From UBA1141 sp963665155 (GTDB lineage Bacteria > Chloroflexota > Dehalococcoidia > Lucifugimonadales > UBA3495): a stretch of 64,000 nucleotides of DNA. The DNA lies in contig OY761986.2 in assembly GCA_963665155.2 (NCBI GenBank), forward strand, positions 620,001 to 684,000, in the 5' to 3' direction. This document shows positions 44,035 through 53,301 of the stretch, one piece after another. Numbering within the stretch: the first letter of the stretch is position 1; every line of letters begins with the position of its first letter. The notes below the pieces were generated by a model. It was given only the letters and a program-made list of their open reading frames with translations. It did not search any database and was not told where the DNA came from. Made by a program: the position numbers and the translations under genes.

Positions 44035-44640
44035 TTAGATGATCGCCCCTTGCTCCTTTAGGATGACTATATCGTCCCACGTGTAGCCTAGCTCCATTAG
44101 CGTTGTCTCAGTGTGCTGGCCAAGCTCCGGTGCAGGGGAAGTTGGCTTCCCAGGGGTTCGCGCGTACTTTATTGGTGGGGTCAGAATCTCGAAGTCGCCT
44201 TCGTCGGAGTGCGTCGAAGTAGTTGTGTAGCTATTCGCGTGTACTTGCGGATCATCCACGACTTGGTCCAGCGTCTGAACGGGCGCCCAGATACACTCCT
44301 GTTCGTCGAATCTCACCGCCCAGTGTTCAAAGCTTTCCGAGGCAAACCGGTTCTCTATGATTTCTACCAACTCCTTGCTATTTTGCACACGGTTGACTCG
44401 TTGGCAAACTGCTCTATGCCGAGGGCTATGCAAAAGCCATTCCAGAATCGTTCAGATTCTATCAACACGAGTTGCATCCACTTGTCGTCCGCCGTCTGAT
44501 AAGATAGCGCTGGCGAGTTAATCATATATTTACCGTAATAGTCAAAGAACCGAGGGTCCCAGATAGTACCATACGGCGTACCCAAAAAGTTCTGCCTATA
44601 AAGGTGAAACCGCGGAATATTGTGGGGCCGCTGGGGTCTT
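44035..44640 (-). pseudogene. CaiB/BaiF CoA-transferase fragment
   Basis: C-terminal part of a family III CoA-transferase in two frames. The first is 'PYGTIWDPRFFDYYGKYMIN' through 'WMQLVLIESERFWNGFCIAL' (44640 to about 44400). The second runs on from 'NSKELVEIIENRFASESFEH' to 'DEQECIWAPVQTLDQVVDDP' and 'PELGQHTETTLMELGYTWDD' (ending 44035). The N-terminal half, with the catalytic Asp, is not present upstream. It is a decayed gene. Confidence 0.82.
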
Positions 44641-45061
44641 CACATCGTGCGTACTCCCACCAATTTCGCCCAACCGGCCGCACAATCCAACAGGTATGCC
44701 GAGTGGCAGCTCCCATCAAGGGTTGAAAGGGAAGCTCGGACCAGGCTAAACAGAGAACAATGTGCTAGTGTGTCTAGGCGGGTTGGAAACCACAACGACG
44801 GTAGAAACGATGATAGTAACGATGGTAGAAGGGAAGGCAACGGTGCCTTGAGCAACTACAACTTTAACTGGTGAATAAGGGTAAAACAGACGCCCTAACC
44901 GGCTGAGTTAACCGCCCGCAACAAACCCAATGTGGGTTTGGGATACACACGAACCTACCACACTACTCCGAGGGGCACAGAGGCATGCAATATCCCGCTG
45001 GCGCTGACCATCCACAGCTTTTACGTTCCTGCTGACAATTTAATATAGAGAATCAACAGAA
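44641..45061. other. Region without a recognisable gene
   Basis: About 420 bp. It contains a short degenerate run with a 12-bp period (GACGGTAGAAAC, GATGATAGTAAC, GATGGTAGAAG at about 44798-44832). No ORF looks real. Confidence 0.35.
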
Positions 45062-45832
45062 TCAGGCCTTCTTCGCCACCTGGACTATAAAGTCCGGCTC
45101 ATAAAAATCGTAGTCTTTTTCAAAATCGCCGAAGCGGACTACCGATTCGAATCCCGCGTGTTTCAGGAGGTTGGTCAGGTGCTCCTGGCGCAACGGGAAA
45201 AGTGTTAGAGAGTGAGTCTCTCCGTCGGAATAATGGTACTCAAGCTCGATAACGTCCTGCTCCACAGATGCAGGGCGGACTCCCACTGAATCTCCGAGAT
45301 AATAATGCTCATGCTTACTGCTAAATCCCTTGTCTAGCACAGCGTCGTAGTTTCGTTGGTCAACGATTGCTATGCCGCCCGGTTTAAGCAGTTTACGGAC
45401 TTCCAGCAAGGACCTATTGCGTTCATCCTCTTCAAACAAATGAGTGAATGCGTTGCCCAAGCAGATAATGGCGTCAAACTGAGCGCCGCCCGGAAACGGC
45501 TCGATCAGGTTCGCCCACTCGGCTACCTCGAACCGTATCTTCTCCAGTCCTTGCCGCTTGGCGTTTTCTCTGGCCTGGGCAACCATGGATGCAGACCCGT
45601 CCGCGCCCGTCACGTCAAACCCGTTCAGGCTGAGGCTAATGGTGTGATAGCCCGTGCCACAAGCGATATCCAGGACTTTGTGAGCGCCAGCGTCGGACAG
45701 AATCCGTTCAAAGAAACCATTTTCCGACTTTCGGCGGCCTTCCCAATCGATCAGCTCATCCCATCTGCCGACAAACGCTGGCGTGTACTGCTCCAAGAAC
45801 AATTTTGAACTGGGTTTAGGATCACCTTGCAC
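45062..45832 (-). CDS. Glycine/sarcosine N-methyltransferase (GSMT-like)
   Basis: 256 residues, class I SAM-dependent methyltransferase. The start 'FVGRWDELIDWEGRRKSENG' resembles glycine/sarcosine N-methyltransferases. SAM-binding motif I is 'VLDIACGTGYHTISL' (about 54-68), followed by the acidic 'VTGADGSASMVAQARENAKR'. Motif IV region is 'FDAIICLGNAFTHLFEEDER'. It would methylate glycine to sarcosine and dimethylglycine. It is the last gene of an operon and lies 24 bp after an SDMT-like gene; the pair covers the three methylations from glycine to glycine betaine, an osmolyte. Assignment rests on family resemblance and on the pairing. Confidence 0.8.
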   Translation of the reverse strand: MQGDPKPSSKLFLEQYTPAFVGRWDELIDWEGRRKSENGFFERILSDAGAHKVLDIACGTGYHTISLSLNGFDVTGADGSASMVAQARENAKRQGLEKIRFEVAEWANLIEPFPGGAQFDAIICLGNAFTHLFEEDERNRSLLEVRKLLKPGGIAIVDQRNYDAVLDKGFSSKHEHYYLGDSVGVRPASVEQDVIELEYHYSDGETHSLTLFPLRQEHLTNLLKHAGFESVVRFGDFEKDYDFYEPDFIVQVAKKA

Positions 45833-45856
45833 GACTACTCCCCCAATCGCCGCCGG

Positions 45857-46693
45857 TCAATCCGGCTTTTTTGCCGAGAACAAGGCCCAGCCGATTTTGC
45901 CTGCGTTTGCCGAATCCACCCAAAATGCCAGCCCGTCCATCGTTCTGTCGATGGTTTGAGCGTCTATTTTGTCCAATAAAACATCACGGTTCTTTTCGAC
46001 TTGGTCTCGGATCCAGGAATAGGACCGGACCACGTATTGCGACCAATCCCGTGTCTCCACAACCTGAAAGCCTTGACCCAGCAAACATTTGTGATAATCG
46101 TCCGAATCCCACATCACCGGTGATTTTACTCTCTCGTAAATCCGTTTCCGGTCGGAAGGTGAAGTGTCGGAAGTTACCACTAAATCCGTAAAAATCAACG
46201 TCCCACCTGGCGCAAGGACGCGATTAGCTTCCGATATGATTTGGTCTTTGTTAGCTCCGTGCAAAAACGCTTCTTGGCTCCAGACCACGTCGAACGATTC
46301 ATCGGCAAAGGTCAGGCTGTGAAAATCTCCGATTTCAAACGTCAGAAGGTCTCCCAGTTCCGCATCCAAAGCGTTTTCTTGGGCCACGGCCAATTCTTTT
46401 TCACTAACATTTATGCCGACTACGGCGCATCCAAGCTGTCCCGCCAAATATCGGGCGGCGGCTCCGTAGCCGCAACCCATGTCCAAAACCCTGGCACCTG
46501 CCTTCAGACTCCCTATTTCTGCCATGATTTCATTCGTGTGTTCCATGGCTTCGGGATGCGGGCATGCGTCACTGCAGGGGACGCCAAGGTGAATATTTTC
46601 GCCCCATACCAGCCGGTATATTTCGTCAGCCGGCCCGTCGTAGTACGCCTTGGTTTGGGCTACCGCCGCAGTTATGTCGTTGGAATCTTGGAT
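45857..46693 (-). CDS. Sarcosine/dimethylglycine N-methyltransferase (SDMT-like)
   Basis: Class I SAM-dependent methyltransferase. Motif I is 'VLDMGCGYGAAARYLAGQLG', then 'VVGINVSEKELAVAQEN', 'FDVVWSQEAFLHGANKDQII' and 'GGTLIFTDLV'. The first ATG in frame (46546) would delete the start of the family. The homologous N-terminus continues upstream as 'SNDITAAVAQTKAYYDGPAD' and 'EIYRLVWGENIHLGVP', reaching a stop near 46710 without ATG, GTG or TTG. AAAAGAGG followed five bases later by ATC (46693) is the only plausible start, so initiation is non-standard or the start codon has mutated. Full length is about 279 residues, the usual size. It would make dimethylglycine and glycine betaine. Confidence 0.78.
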   Translation of the reverse strand: MQDSNDITAAVAQTKAYYDGPADEIYRLVWGENIHLGVPCSDACPHPEAMEHTNEIMAEIGSLKAGARVLDMGCGYGAAARYLAGQLGCAVVGINVSEKELAVAQENALDAELGDLLTFEIGDFHSLTFADESFDVVWSQEAFLHGANKDQIISEANRVLAPGGTLIFTDLVVTSDTSPSDRKRIYERVKSPVMWDSDDYHKCLLGQGFQVVETRDWSQYVVRSYSWIRDQVEKNRDVLLDKIDAQTIDRTMDGLAFWVDSANAGKIGWALFSAKKPD

Positions 46694-46788
46694 AGCGACC
46701 TCTTTTAGGGAATAAAATTAATACAACAAGAAGGTTGGTTTGGTTTCACGGTCTTAGAAATTCAGTGTGCTCTAAGGCTTATGGAAAA

Positions 46789-49700
46789 CTAGGAAGAGAC
46801 GCCTAAAATTTTGGCTACATAATTCACTTCTACAACCGGCGCTGTTAATCCCAATTGGCTTATAACTTCGCTGAACCGGCTAATATCGTACACGCTGGTG
46901 TCGGTTAAATACGGCTCAACAAAGTCCAGGGATTGCACCAGCACTTTCATTTCCAGGTCGTTTTCCTCGTTTGCCGTGGCTTCCAATCTTGCCCGCCATT
47001 CGTGCAACGGCACCCGCTCTGTCGCAAAGCCATTGCTCATCATGTAGCTGAAAACTTGATCGGCTTCAACGGGTGTTTGTTGAACGACATTGTAAACCTT
47101 GCCGAGATGCGCGGGGTCTCTGGAGATATTGGCAACGGCGGTGGCCACAAAGTCCACCGGAGTCATCTCAAATAGCCATTCCGGCGCTATGGGTACACAT
47201 CCCGATCGCAGACAGGCTTTTATTATCATGGTTTGAAAGTCGTTGGGATTTATCACACCTGTAACACTGTGGTGCCCAATGTTGCCCGGCCTAAATATGC
47301 AAACCGGCAGCCCTCGGGACATTGCAGACCACATCAGCCGTTCGGCGACCCATTTGGCTTGGTTGTAGCCCCCTTCCATTCTGTCTACAAAGCCGTCAAT
47401 TTCGCTGTTCTCCAAATATGGTGTGGCGTCCCCTCCCGGAAAGATGCCGTTGGAAGAAATGAACTGTATTGGTTTCGTCTTGGGGGAACACGCGAATTTA
47501 ATTACTTCCCTGGTGCCGTCCACGGTATGGGGTTTAATAGCGGCATAAGGGAAAACATAATTGACCGAGGCTGCGCAATGGAAAATGAGATCGATTTTTT
47601 CTGCGAGCGACTGATACTCATGGTCCTCTAAGCCGAATTGGGGTTGCGATAAGTCGCCCACCACCGGGATAATGCGGTCCTCTAGGTGTTGGCCCGGTAG
47701 GCCGTAAAACCTCAGATTATCCACGGCCCTGTTGTTCGGCTGGCCTTCCGAAAGGGCCCGGCTCCGGGTCAGGCAGTAGAATTTGGTTTGTTGGCTGGTA
47801 GAACGCAGCAGTTCATCTAGCAAAAACGCCCCCAGAAATCCGGTAGATCCGGTGATCAATATGGACGACGCTTCTCCTAAACTTCGGCACCCGACTTCGG
47901 ATGAAGGTATGACATCCGGTTCCAAACGGGCGTCTTCCGCCAATGATATTTCAGGTTCCATAGTTGAGCCTCTATCTCCCAAGTAGGCTGACAGCTTGTC
48001 TACGGTCTGGTATTCGTAAATCTCGGTGCCTTGGAGCTTAATCCCAAACGCTCGCTCTATGCCCAAAGTTAGGCCAAGACCGGAGAGCGAGTGACCGCCA
48101 AGATCGAAAAAATTCCAGTTGTCGTCCAAAGTATCGCCGTCTATCTCCAGCGCTTCGCTCCACAATACTCGCAACACCGAGCGCCGCTCTTCCGGTGACG
48201 CTTCACCTAACGAAACCACCTTTGAAGGTACCTCTCTGTTTTTTGCCTTGGAGTGTCTTTTGGGCAGTGCGGGCAGCGCTTTTCGGTCTAACTTGCCGGT
48301 CAGTTCGTTTATCGGTAGTTCATCAAGTTCTACGAAACGGCTTGGGATCATGTAGTGTGGAAGATACCTTTCTATTAGGCTCCGGAGGTCTCTACTTGCG
48401 CCACTACTTACGTCGACCTTCCAGGATGCTTCGGGTTTGCGGACAACGTAGGCAACCAGTCGCTTGGCAGCTTGGTCCTCCGACTCGACTAAGACCACGG
48501 TGTCTAAAACTTGGCAGTGTTTTCTTAGCGTCTCCTCGATGCCGCCGAGATAGATGGTGTATCCCCTGATTTTGACCATTGAGTTGTTGCGGCCCTTGAT
48601 CGTCACCATCCCTTGGGAATCGATTTCCGCAACATCGCCCGTCGAGTAATACCTTTCATCGTTAATACGAACGAATCTCAGACGGTCTAGGTCAGGCCTT
48701 TCCAGATACCCCCGAGCGAGTCCACCGCCGCCAATATAGAGTTCTCCTGTCTGCGTCTGTCCTGTTCCATCCGGAGCCAGGTCCGAATCGCCATCGGGGA
48801 GGACTCGAGTCAGCACGCCATCCATTGGCAATCCTACGGGGCAAACATCTGTGCCTTCCAAGCTCCCGGCCAGAGCTAGCTTGCTTAGATCTACAGTACA
48901 AACATCGTGGGTTTCGCTGATACTGTAAGTGTTGAACAAACGAGCGGCTTTGGGTAATACCTCTAGCGCCTGCTCCATACAGCTTACGGTTACGACCTCT
49001 CCGTTCAGCCAAACAACCCGTAAAGATTCCAGGTCTCTTCTCAGCTCATCAGGGTCTGCCGAATTCATAATCGCTTGCAATAGAGAAGGTGTAAATAGTA
49101 TCTCCGTGATGCCATTTTCGAAGATGAAGCGGGTTACCGACCGGGGCAGAAATATGACATCGTCAGGAATAACGTAGACGGTACCGCCGTTTAATAATGG
49201 CCTCAGGAATTCCCAAATAAAGAAGATGTTGCAAGCAACCCTATCGCCGACCTGATATCCACTGAATTTGTATCGCCCAAAATAAGAGGACAATACCCCA
49301 CCGTGAGTCTGCATCACTCCTTTGGGATCCCCGGTGGTTCCCGACGTGTAGGGGACGAACGCCAAATTGTCGAAGGAGATGTTCGGTTGATGGGGGCTGG
49401 AATCGATACCATTCCCATCGTAACCCTTCCAAAGTACTTGGCCCTCTTCGCTGTCTATGACCAGCACGTGCGTGGAAATGTCTGGGCCTAATTTGGATAG
49501 ATATTGTTGCTTGGTGATAACTACCCGAGGGATTGCCTCAGCTAGAATGCTTTTTAGTAAATTATCCGGTGATTCCAACGCTAATGGCATGAAGGCGGCT
49601 CCAGCCTTCAACGCCCCCATACACGCAACGATGTATTCCGGGCAAGTCTCCATGAAAACGCCCACTCGTTCGTCTGAGACAACCCCACAATTCCTGAGAT

Positions 49701-49839
49701 ATTCCCCCAGCGAATCCGTATCTCGGTCCAAGTCCGAATAAGTCATCCGGTCAACAGTGGATACCACAGCCAGGGCGTCAGGAGTTCTTCCAGCTTGAGC
49801 TTTGAAAAGATCATGTAAACAAGGTTGGACCGAACTCAT
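46789..49839 (-). CDS. NRPS-like A-T-R reductase (carboxylic acid reductase type)
   Basis: 1016 residues in three domains. Adenylation (1-525): A3 'YTSGTTGDPKGVMQTHGG' at 164-181, A5-like 'LFNTYSISETHDVCTVD' at 301-317, A7 'YYSTGDVAEIDSQGMV' at 397-412 and A10 'NELTGKLDRK' with Lys516. Thiolation (545-620): 'FFDLGGHSLSGLG' with the phosphopantetheine Ser584. Reductase of the Lys2/thioester-reductase type (658-1000): 'ITGSTGFLGAFLLDEL' at 662-677, 'ISSNGIF' and Tyr825/Lys829 in 'GGYNQAKWV'. It should activate an acid, load it on the carrier and release it reductively as an aldehyde. The position of the alpha-amine-binding Asp235 in A4 is Ile ('NIFFIWEF', 204-211), so the substrate probably has no free alpha-amino group. 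It sits between a PfkB-like gene and the betaine methyltransferases. Confidence 0.88.
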   Translation of the reverse strand: MSSVQPCLHDLFKAQAGRTPDALAVVSTVDRMTYSDLDRDTDSLGEYLRNCGVVSDERVGVFMETCPEYIVACMGALKAGAAFMPLALESPDNLLKSILAEAIPRVVITKQQYLSKLGPDISTHVLVIDSEEGQVLWKGYDGNGIDSSPHQPNISFDNLAFVPYTSGTTGDPKGVMQTHGGVLSSYFGRYKFSGYQVGDRVACNIFFIWEFLRPLLNGGTVYVIPDDVIFLPRSVTRFIFENGITEILFTPSLLQAIMNSADPDELRRDLESLRVVWLNGEVVTVSCMEQALEVLPKAARLFNTYSISETHDVCTVDLSKLALAGSLEGTDVCPVGLPMDGVLTRVLPDGDSDLAPDGTGQTQTGELYIGGGGLARGYLERPDLDRLRFVRINDERYYSTGDVAEIDSQGMVTIKGRNNSMVKIRGYTIYLGGIEETLRKHCQVLDTVVLVESEDQAAKRLVAYVVRKPEASWKVDVSSGASRDLRSLIERYLPHYMIPSRFVELDELPINELTGKLDRKALPALPKRHSKAKNREVPSKVVSLGEASPEERRSVLRVLWSEALEIDGDTLDDNWNFFDLGGHSLSGLGLTLGIERAFGIKLQGTEIYEYQTVDKLSAYLGDRGSTMEPEISLAEDARLEPDVIPSSEVGCRSLGEASSILITGSTGFLGAFLLDELLRSTSQQTKFYCLTRSRALSEGQPNNRAVDNLRFYGLPGQHLEDRIIPVVGDLSQPQFGLEDHEYQSLAEKIDLIFHCAASVNYVFPYAAIKPHTVDGTREVIKFACSPKTKPIQFISSNGIFPGGDATPYLENSEIDGFVDRMEGGYNQAKWVAERLMWSAMSRGLPVCIFRPGNIGHHSVTGVINPNDFQTMIIKACLRSGCVPIAPEWLFEMTPVDFVATAVANISRDPAHLGKVYNVVQQTPVEADQVFSYMMSNGFATERVPLHEWRARLEATANEENDLEMKVLVQSLDFVEPYLTDTSVYDISRFSEVISQLGLTAPVVEVNYVAKILGVSS

Positions 49840-49996
49840 GAGACTAAACTCGACTCAGCATGGATTTTTGCAAAGGGTTATTCGAGGTAGCCAGTCTTCT
49901 CCGGGCCAAAATGCGGCCAGGTCCTTGTACGGCTACGTGTGACAACTGATTGCAGGGTAACTCTAAATGTTTGAACTCACAACAGGAAATCTAAGA

Positions 49997-50983
49997 TCAC
50001 AACACCATGGCCTGGATTTCCAAGTTGGTAGCGGCTCCTTGGATGTGTTCTATCGAGAAATCAGCATTCCCGGTTACCCCGCATTGGAGGCTGGCATGGG
50101 CCGTAGCGAACTGGGCCAACTGCGATAATGGCCATCCTTGGAGTATCCCGTGAATTACCCCAGCGGAGAATGCCGCACCGGCCCCGTAACCGTCGATAAC
50201 CCGCACCTTTGGCGGTCGGATAGAATATGCCTGCCCGGGTTGAGCCACAGCACAACCTTCTGAGCCCATCGTGATCAAGACTGTGCCTACCCCTCGGTCG
50301 AGCAAGGAACGGGCGATCTCCGTTGGTTGTCCCGCCGCCCCAGTATCGGCCCTAATCGCCTGCGGTTCATCCAAAGAAATTTGGCAAATGTCGCTTTCGC
50401 CCAGGATATCAATTAACTGCGGATTATCTACGTAACGTGATTCCAGGTTTACGAACACCGGGACTTCGAGCGAGCGAGCGCGTTCCACCACCACCAAAAC
50501 TTCCGGGCCGTCGTACCAATCTACGTACAGCATTCGCGCTCCGGACAATTGGGCAGCGGTGGGCGCTGTCAGTGATGACATAACACGAGGTTCACGTCGC
50601 TGGAAATAAGTCCTGGAACCGCTGGTATCTACGATTGCGACCTCTAGAGGAGTCCTCTGACCGGGTTGGACCGGCGGAGCGCCGGTCAATCCCGATGCGC
50701 TCAATTGCTCTAGTACTCTTTGCCCGTAGTAATCATCAGCTAAGGTAGAGGAAATGAGGTTCGCGTGGACCTTCCACCTACTCAGCGTACAGGCGATAAT
50801 CGCTGCGTCATCTCCCAGAGAGTCAATCGCCCCCAAAATGGGCGCACCACCATTCTGCTGAGGGAAAGTCTCCACAGACAGCAACAATAAGTAGGTCAGA
50901 AAACCGAAGCAAACGACATCACCAACTGGAAGCACCAAGGACTGTCGTCCGATTTCCTCTGATTCGAGTGGGTCAGACATCAA
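49997..50983 (-). CDS. PfkB-family carbohydrate kinase-like protein with altered catalytic motif
   Basis: 328 residues with a ribokinase-like fold: 'GGAPILGAIDSLGDDAAIIA' near the start, 'ISSTLADDYYGQRVLEQLSA', 'GVGTVLITMGSEGCAVAQPG' and the C-terminal signature at about 270. There the usual DTxGAGDxF is 'DGYGAGAAFSAG': the catalytic-base Asp is Ala. It may bind a sugar or nucleoside without phosphorylating it, or use other chemistry. It is first gene of the operon with the A-T-R protein (158 bp gap). Its role there is unknown. Confidence 0.75.
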   Translation of the reverse strand: MMSDPLESEEIGRQSLVLPVGDVVCFGFLTYLLLLSVETFPQQNGGAPILGAIDSLGDDAAIIACTLSRWKVHANLISSTLADDYYGQRVLEQLSASGLTGAPPVQPGQRTPLEVAIVDTSGSRTYFQRREPRVMSSLTAPTAAQLSGARMLYVDWYDGPEVLVVVERARSLEVPVFVNLESRYVDNPQLIDILGESDICQISLDEPQAIRADTGAAGQPTEIARSLLDRGVGTVLITMGSEGCAVAQPGQAYSIRPPKVRVIDGYGAGAAFSAGVIHGILQGWPLSQLAQFATAHASLQCGVTGNADFSIEHIQGAATNLEIQAMVL

Positions 50984-51193
50984 CTGTTAAAGGAGCGCTT
51001 GGCGAATTGAGATTGTCGGTATTCATAAATCGATGTGCCCTTAGCCGGGACCCCTAGATGGGAAGAATCTCGTAATATGCGAACGGCTTTTTCAGGGGAA
51101 TATTACCTGGGGACCAAGCAGAGTGTCTACTGATGTGCGTAGCCGACGTTCAGGAGTTGTAGAGTAAGCCTTAGCCGCATCGTCCCGGTAGTC

Positions 51194-51245
51194 GGAGAGT
51201 TGATTGGATGGCTTGTGAATTCGCAAGTCATCCAATCAACTCTCC
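51194..51245. other. Long near-perfect hairpin (24-bp stem, AATT loop)
   Basis: GGAGAGTTGATTGGATGG (51194-51211) begins the left arm and CCATCCAATCAACTCTCC would be its complement; the right arm reads TCATCCAATCAACTCTCC. With GCTTGTG/CGCAAGT inside, the arms pair over 24 bp with two G-T wobbles and an AATT loop. It lies between the PAP2-kinase pseudogene and the PfkB operon. No T tract follows on either strand, so a simple intrinsic terminator is not obvious. Confidence 0.85.
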
Positions 51246-51388
51246 TTGCCGCTTGAGGCAGCAACTAACTGGTTGGCGAAGATGATCTGATCGATGGGAT
51301 AGCCAAAGCAACCCATGCGGCAATCGGATGTAGTGGAAATTACCGGGTATCCACAGCAATTGTCTCGGCGTTTTGTGCTGTCACGGGC

Positions 51389-53301
51389 TTAGCCGGCGGA
51401 GCCAACAAGCGGCCAATTCCCGTCCTTTGGTATAGCTTGAACGGAAGGTTCCAAGCAATTTGGTCTGCCATTAGCCGGGCCAAAAGCTTGCTCCGGGACC
51501 AAAGCCAACACCATGACCAAAGGAGTATGGATGTTGGCGATCTGATCGGTATCCGACACCCGTCCGCGTCGCAAACGACTGAGTTGGCTCTTGCCCCAGA
51601 AGGTCAATGTCCACAAGAAACGCGCGGCACTCCGTATACCCGGAATGGGAATAGCTATGGCGACGCTCATCACTAGGTGGACGCCCAAGTGTCGAGTAGC
51701 ATACCTGGCGGAATCGGACGACAGGCGGGTGCGCAGCCCAGCCGCCTCGGAAGGAGTAATCTTCTCTTGCTTTTCCCACCGGTCGATCCCGTTCTTCAAA
51801 AATAACTCCGCCGCAGCGTCGGCGCCCTTTAGCGCACCTCTAAGGTGCTGGAGCCGCGCTTTGAAATCCAGCAGCTTGTAAGCCCCGGCAATGATGTGTG
51901 AAACGATTCTGGGCTCTGATCTTTCCATGTTTCGATCGCTTCCTCAGCATGTTGCGTGGCGTGTCGAAGGGCTATTACCCCATCTGACCCAATGCTGTCG
52001 ATGAGCGCTGCTTCGTTGGTATTGATGTAGTTTTGTAGTCTGGGGAAGTCAATGTCGTCGAAGATTGGAAGATTTCCGCTCTTCAATGAGGATCTGAACT
52101 GCCCAGGCGCCGGGAGCAGGCTGACCACGGCTGACTCAAGGTCGATAATTATATAGTCGCCAACCTTATTGTGTATCAGATTAGTGTGAGCATGTGGATT
52201 GCGCGGGTTAACCTGCCAAACCGAAAGTCCCGCTTCGGCGAACAGCTCAGTTACCTATCCCAGAAACTTCTGGGCGGGCTCGTCGTTCTTGGCCAATTCG
52301 CCTGGGATAAACTCGGTGATGAAGCTACAATTCCCGTGGCTGCAGTCTATGGTCGTTACCGGCGCTACCAAGTCTTTGCCGAACCGGTGCTTGGTCAGCA
52401 AACTGGCAATCTGGCGGCGGTATTTCCCCGATGCCAGAGCGGCTGCGTTGGTTTCATAGGGAAACTTCGCTTGAAACGCGACCCAATAGAGTATCCTCAC
52501 CAGCGGCGGTGGCGTGTACACCTTGGTTGCGGTGCCCGCCTCCGGGTCCAAGACCACCACGCTGGCAATGGAGCTTGCCACCATGCAACTGTCGCAAGCC
52601 ACCACTGCGGAGTCCTCCTTGAGTCGCCTGGTTGTCATCCAACCCGAGCTTCGCAACCCGATAAAAACCGGGATGATGATCAGCAGCGAGATGCCGGCCA
52701 TCAAATATCCACCGGCTACGTCGCTGGGAAAGTGGGCCTGAATATATATGCGCCCCAGGCCGACCGACACAATTATGGATGCGAAAGTTACCAACATTGG
52801 GATCAGTATCTTGGGTTTCAAACGGTAGTAGACTGCTAAGAAACCTATAAAGGAAAAGAAAACCGTAGTGCCATAGGTATGTCCGCTGGGAAAAGCGTTG
52901 TGAGTCGGGTCTAAAGGTCTTCCCCGGCCTACGATGACGCCAAGGCTGTGATCCGCGCCGAGCGCCACGACGGCAATGCTCACGCCGACGGCTGCGAACA
53001 CAATTGCGGGCCGGGTCTTTCCCAGTAATAGAAGGAATATAACTGCCAGAGCGCCATAACCGACTCCCACTTGGGTGTGGGTAACAGCGGAAGCTGCTGA
53101 GAAGAATGAGTTCAGGCCCGGCAGGTCCCAACCGACGATCCAGTCCTTAACCACTAGGTCTTGCGACGCCCCTGGGTTGTCCGCAACGGCTTTGGTCAAA
53201 AGAACCAGCAGCGTAACCAGGGTGGCTATGGCCGCCAGCCAGAGTATTGAGCGTGTGCTAAGCGCGGATTTATCCTGAAATTTATGCGCAAGCGTGGTCA
53301 T
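51389..53301 (-). pseudogene. PAP2 phosphatase-kinase-like fusion, broken by a stop and a frameshift
   Basis: The first part (53301 to 52258) is an integral membrane PAP2 protein. It has about six helices, with 'VIVGRGRPLDPTHNAFPSGH' and 'GRIYIQAHFPSDVAGG' giving the acid-phosphatase motifs (K/R-x6-RP, PSGH, and R-x5-H-x3-D). A C-terminal kinase-like segment begins near residue 250 ('ATKVYTPPPLVRILYWVAFQ'). TAG at 52255-52257 interrupts it. In the same frame it continues 'VTELFAEAGLSVWQVNPRNP' and 'HAHTNLIHNKVGDYIIIDLE', a phosphotransferase-like H-x-N-L...D-x-E pattern. A frameshift near 51915 leads to the tail 'SEPRIVSHIIAGAYKLLDFK'. It was presumably a lipid phosphate phosphatase fused to a kinase-like domain. 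Confidence 0.75.
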
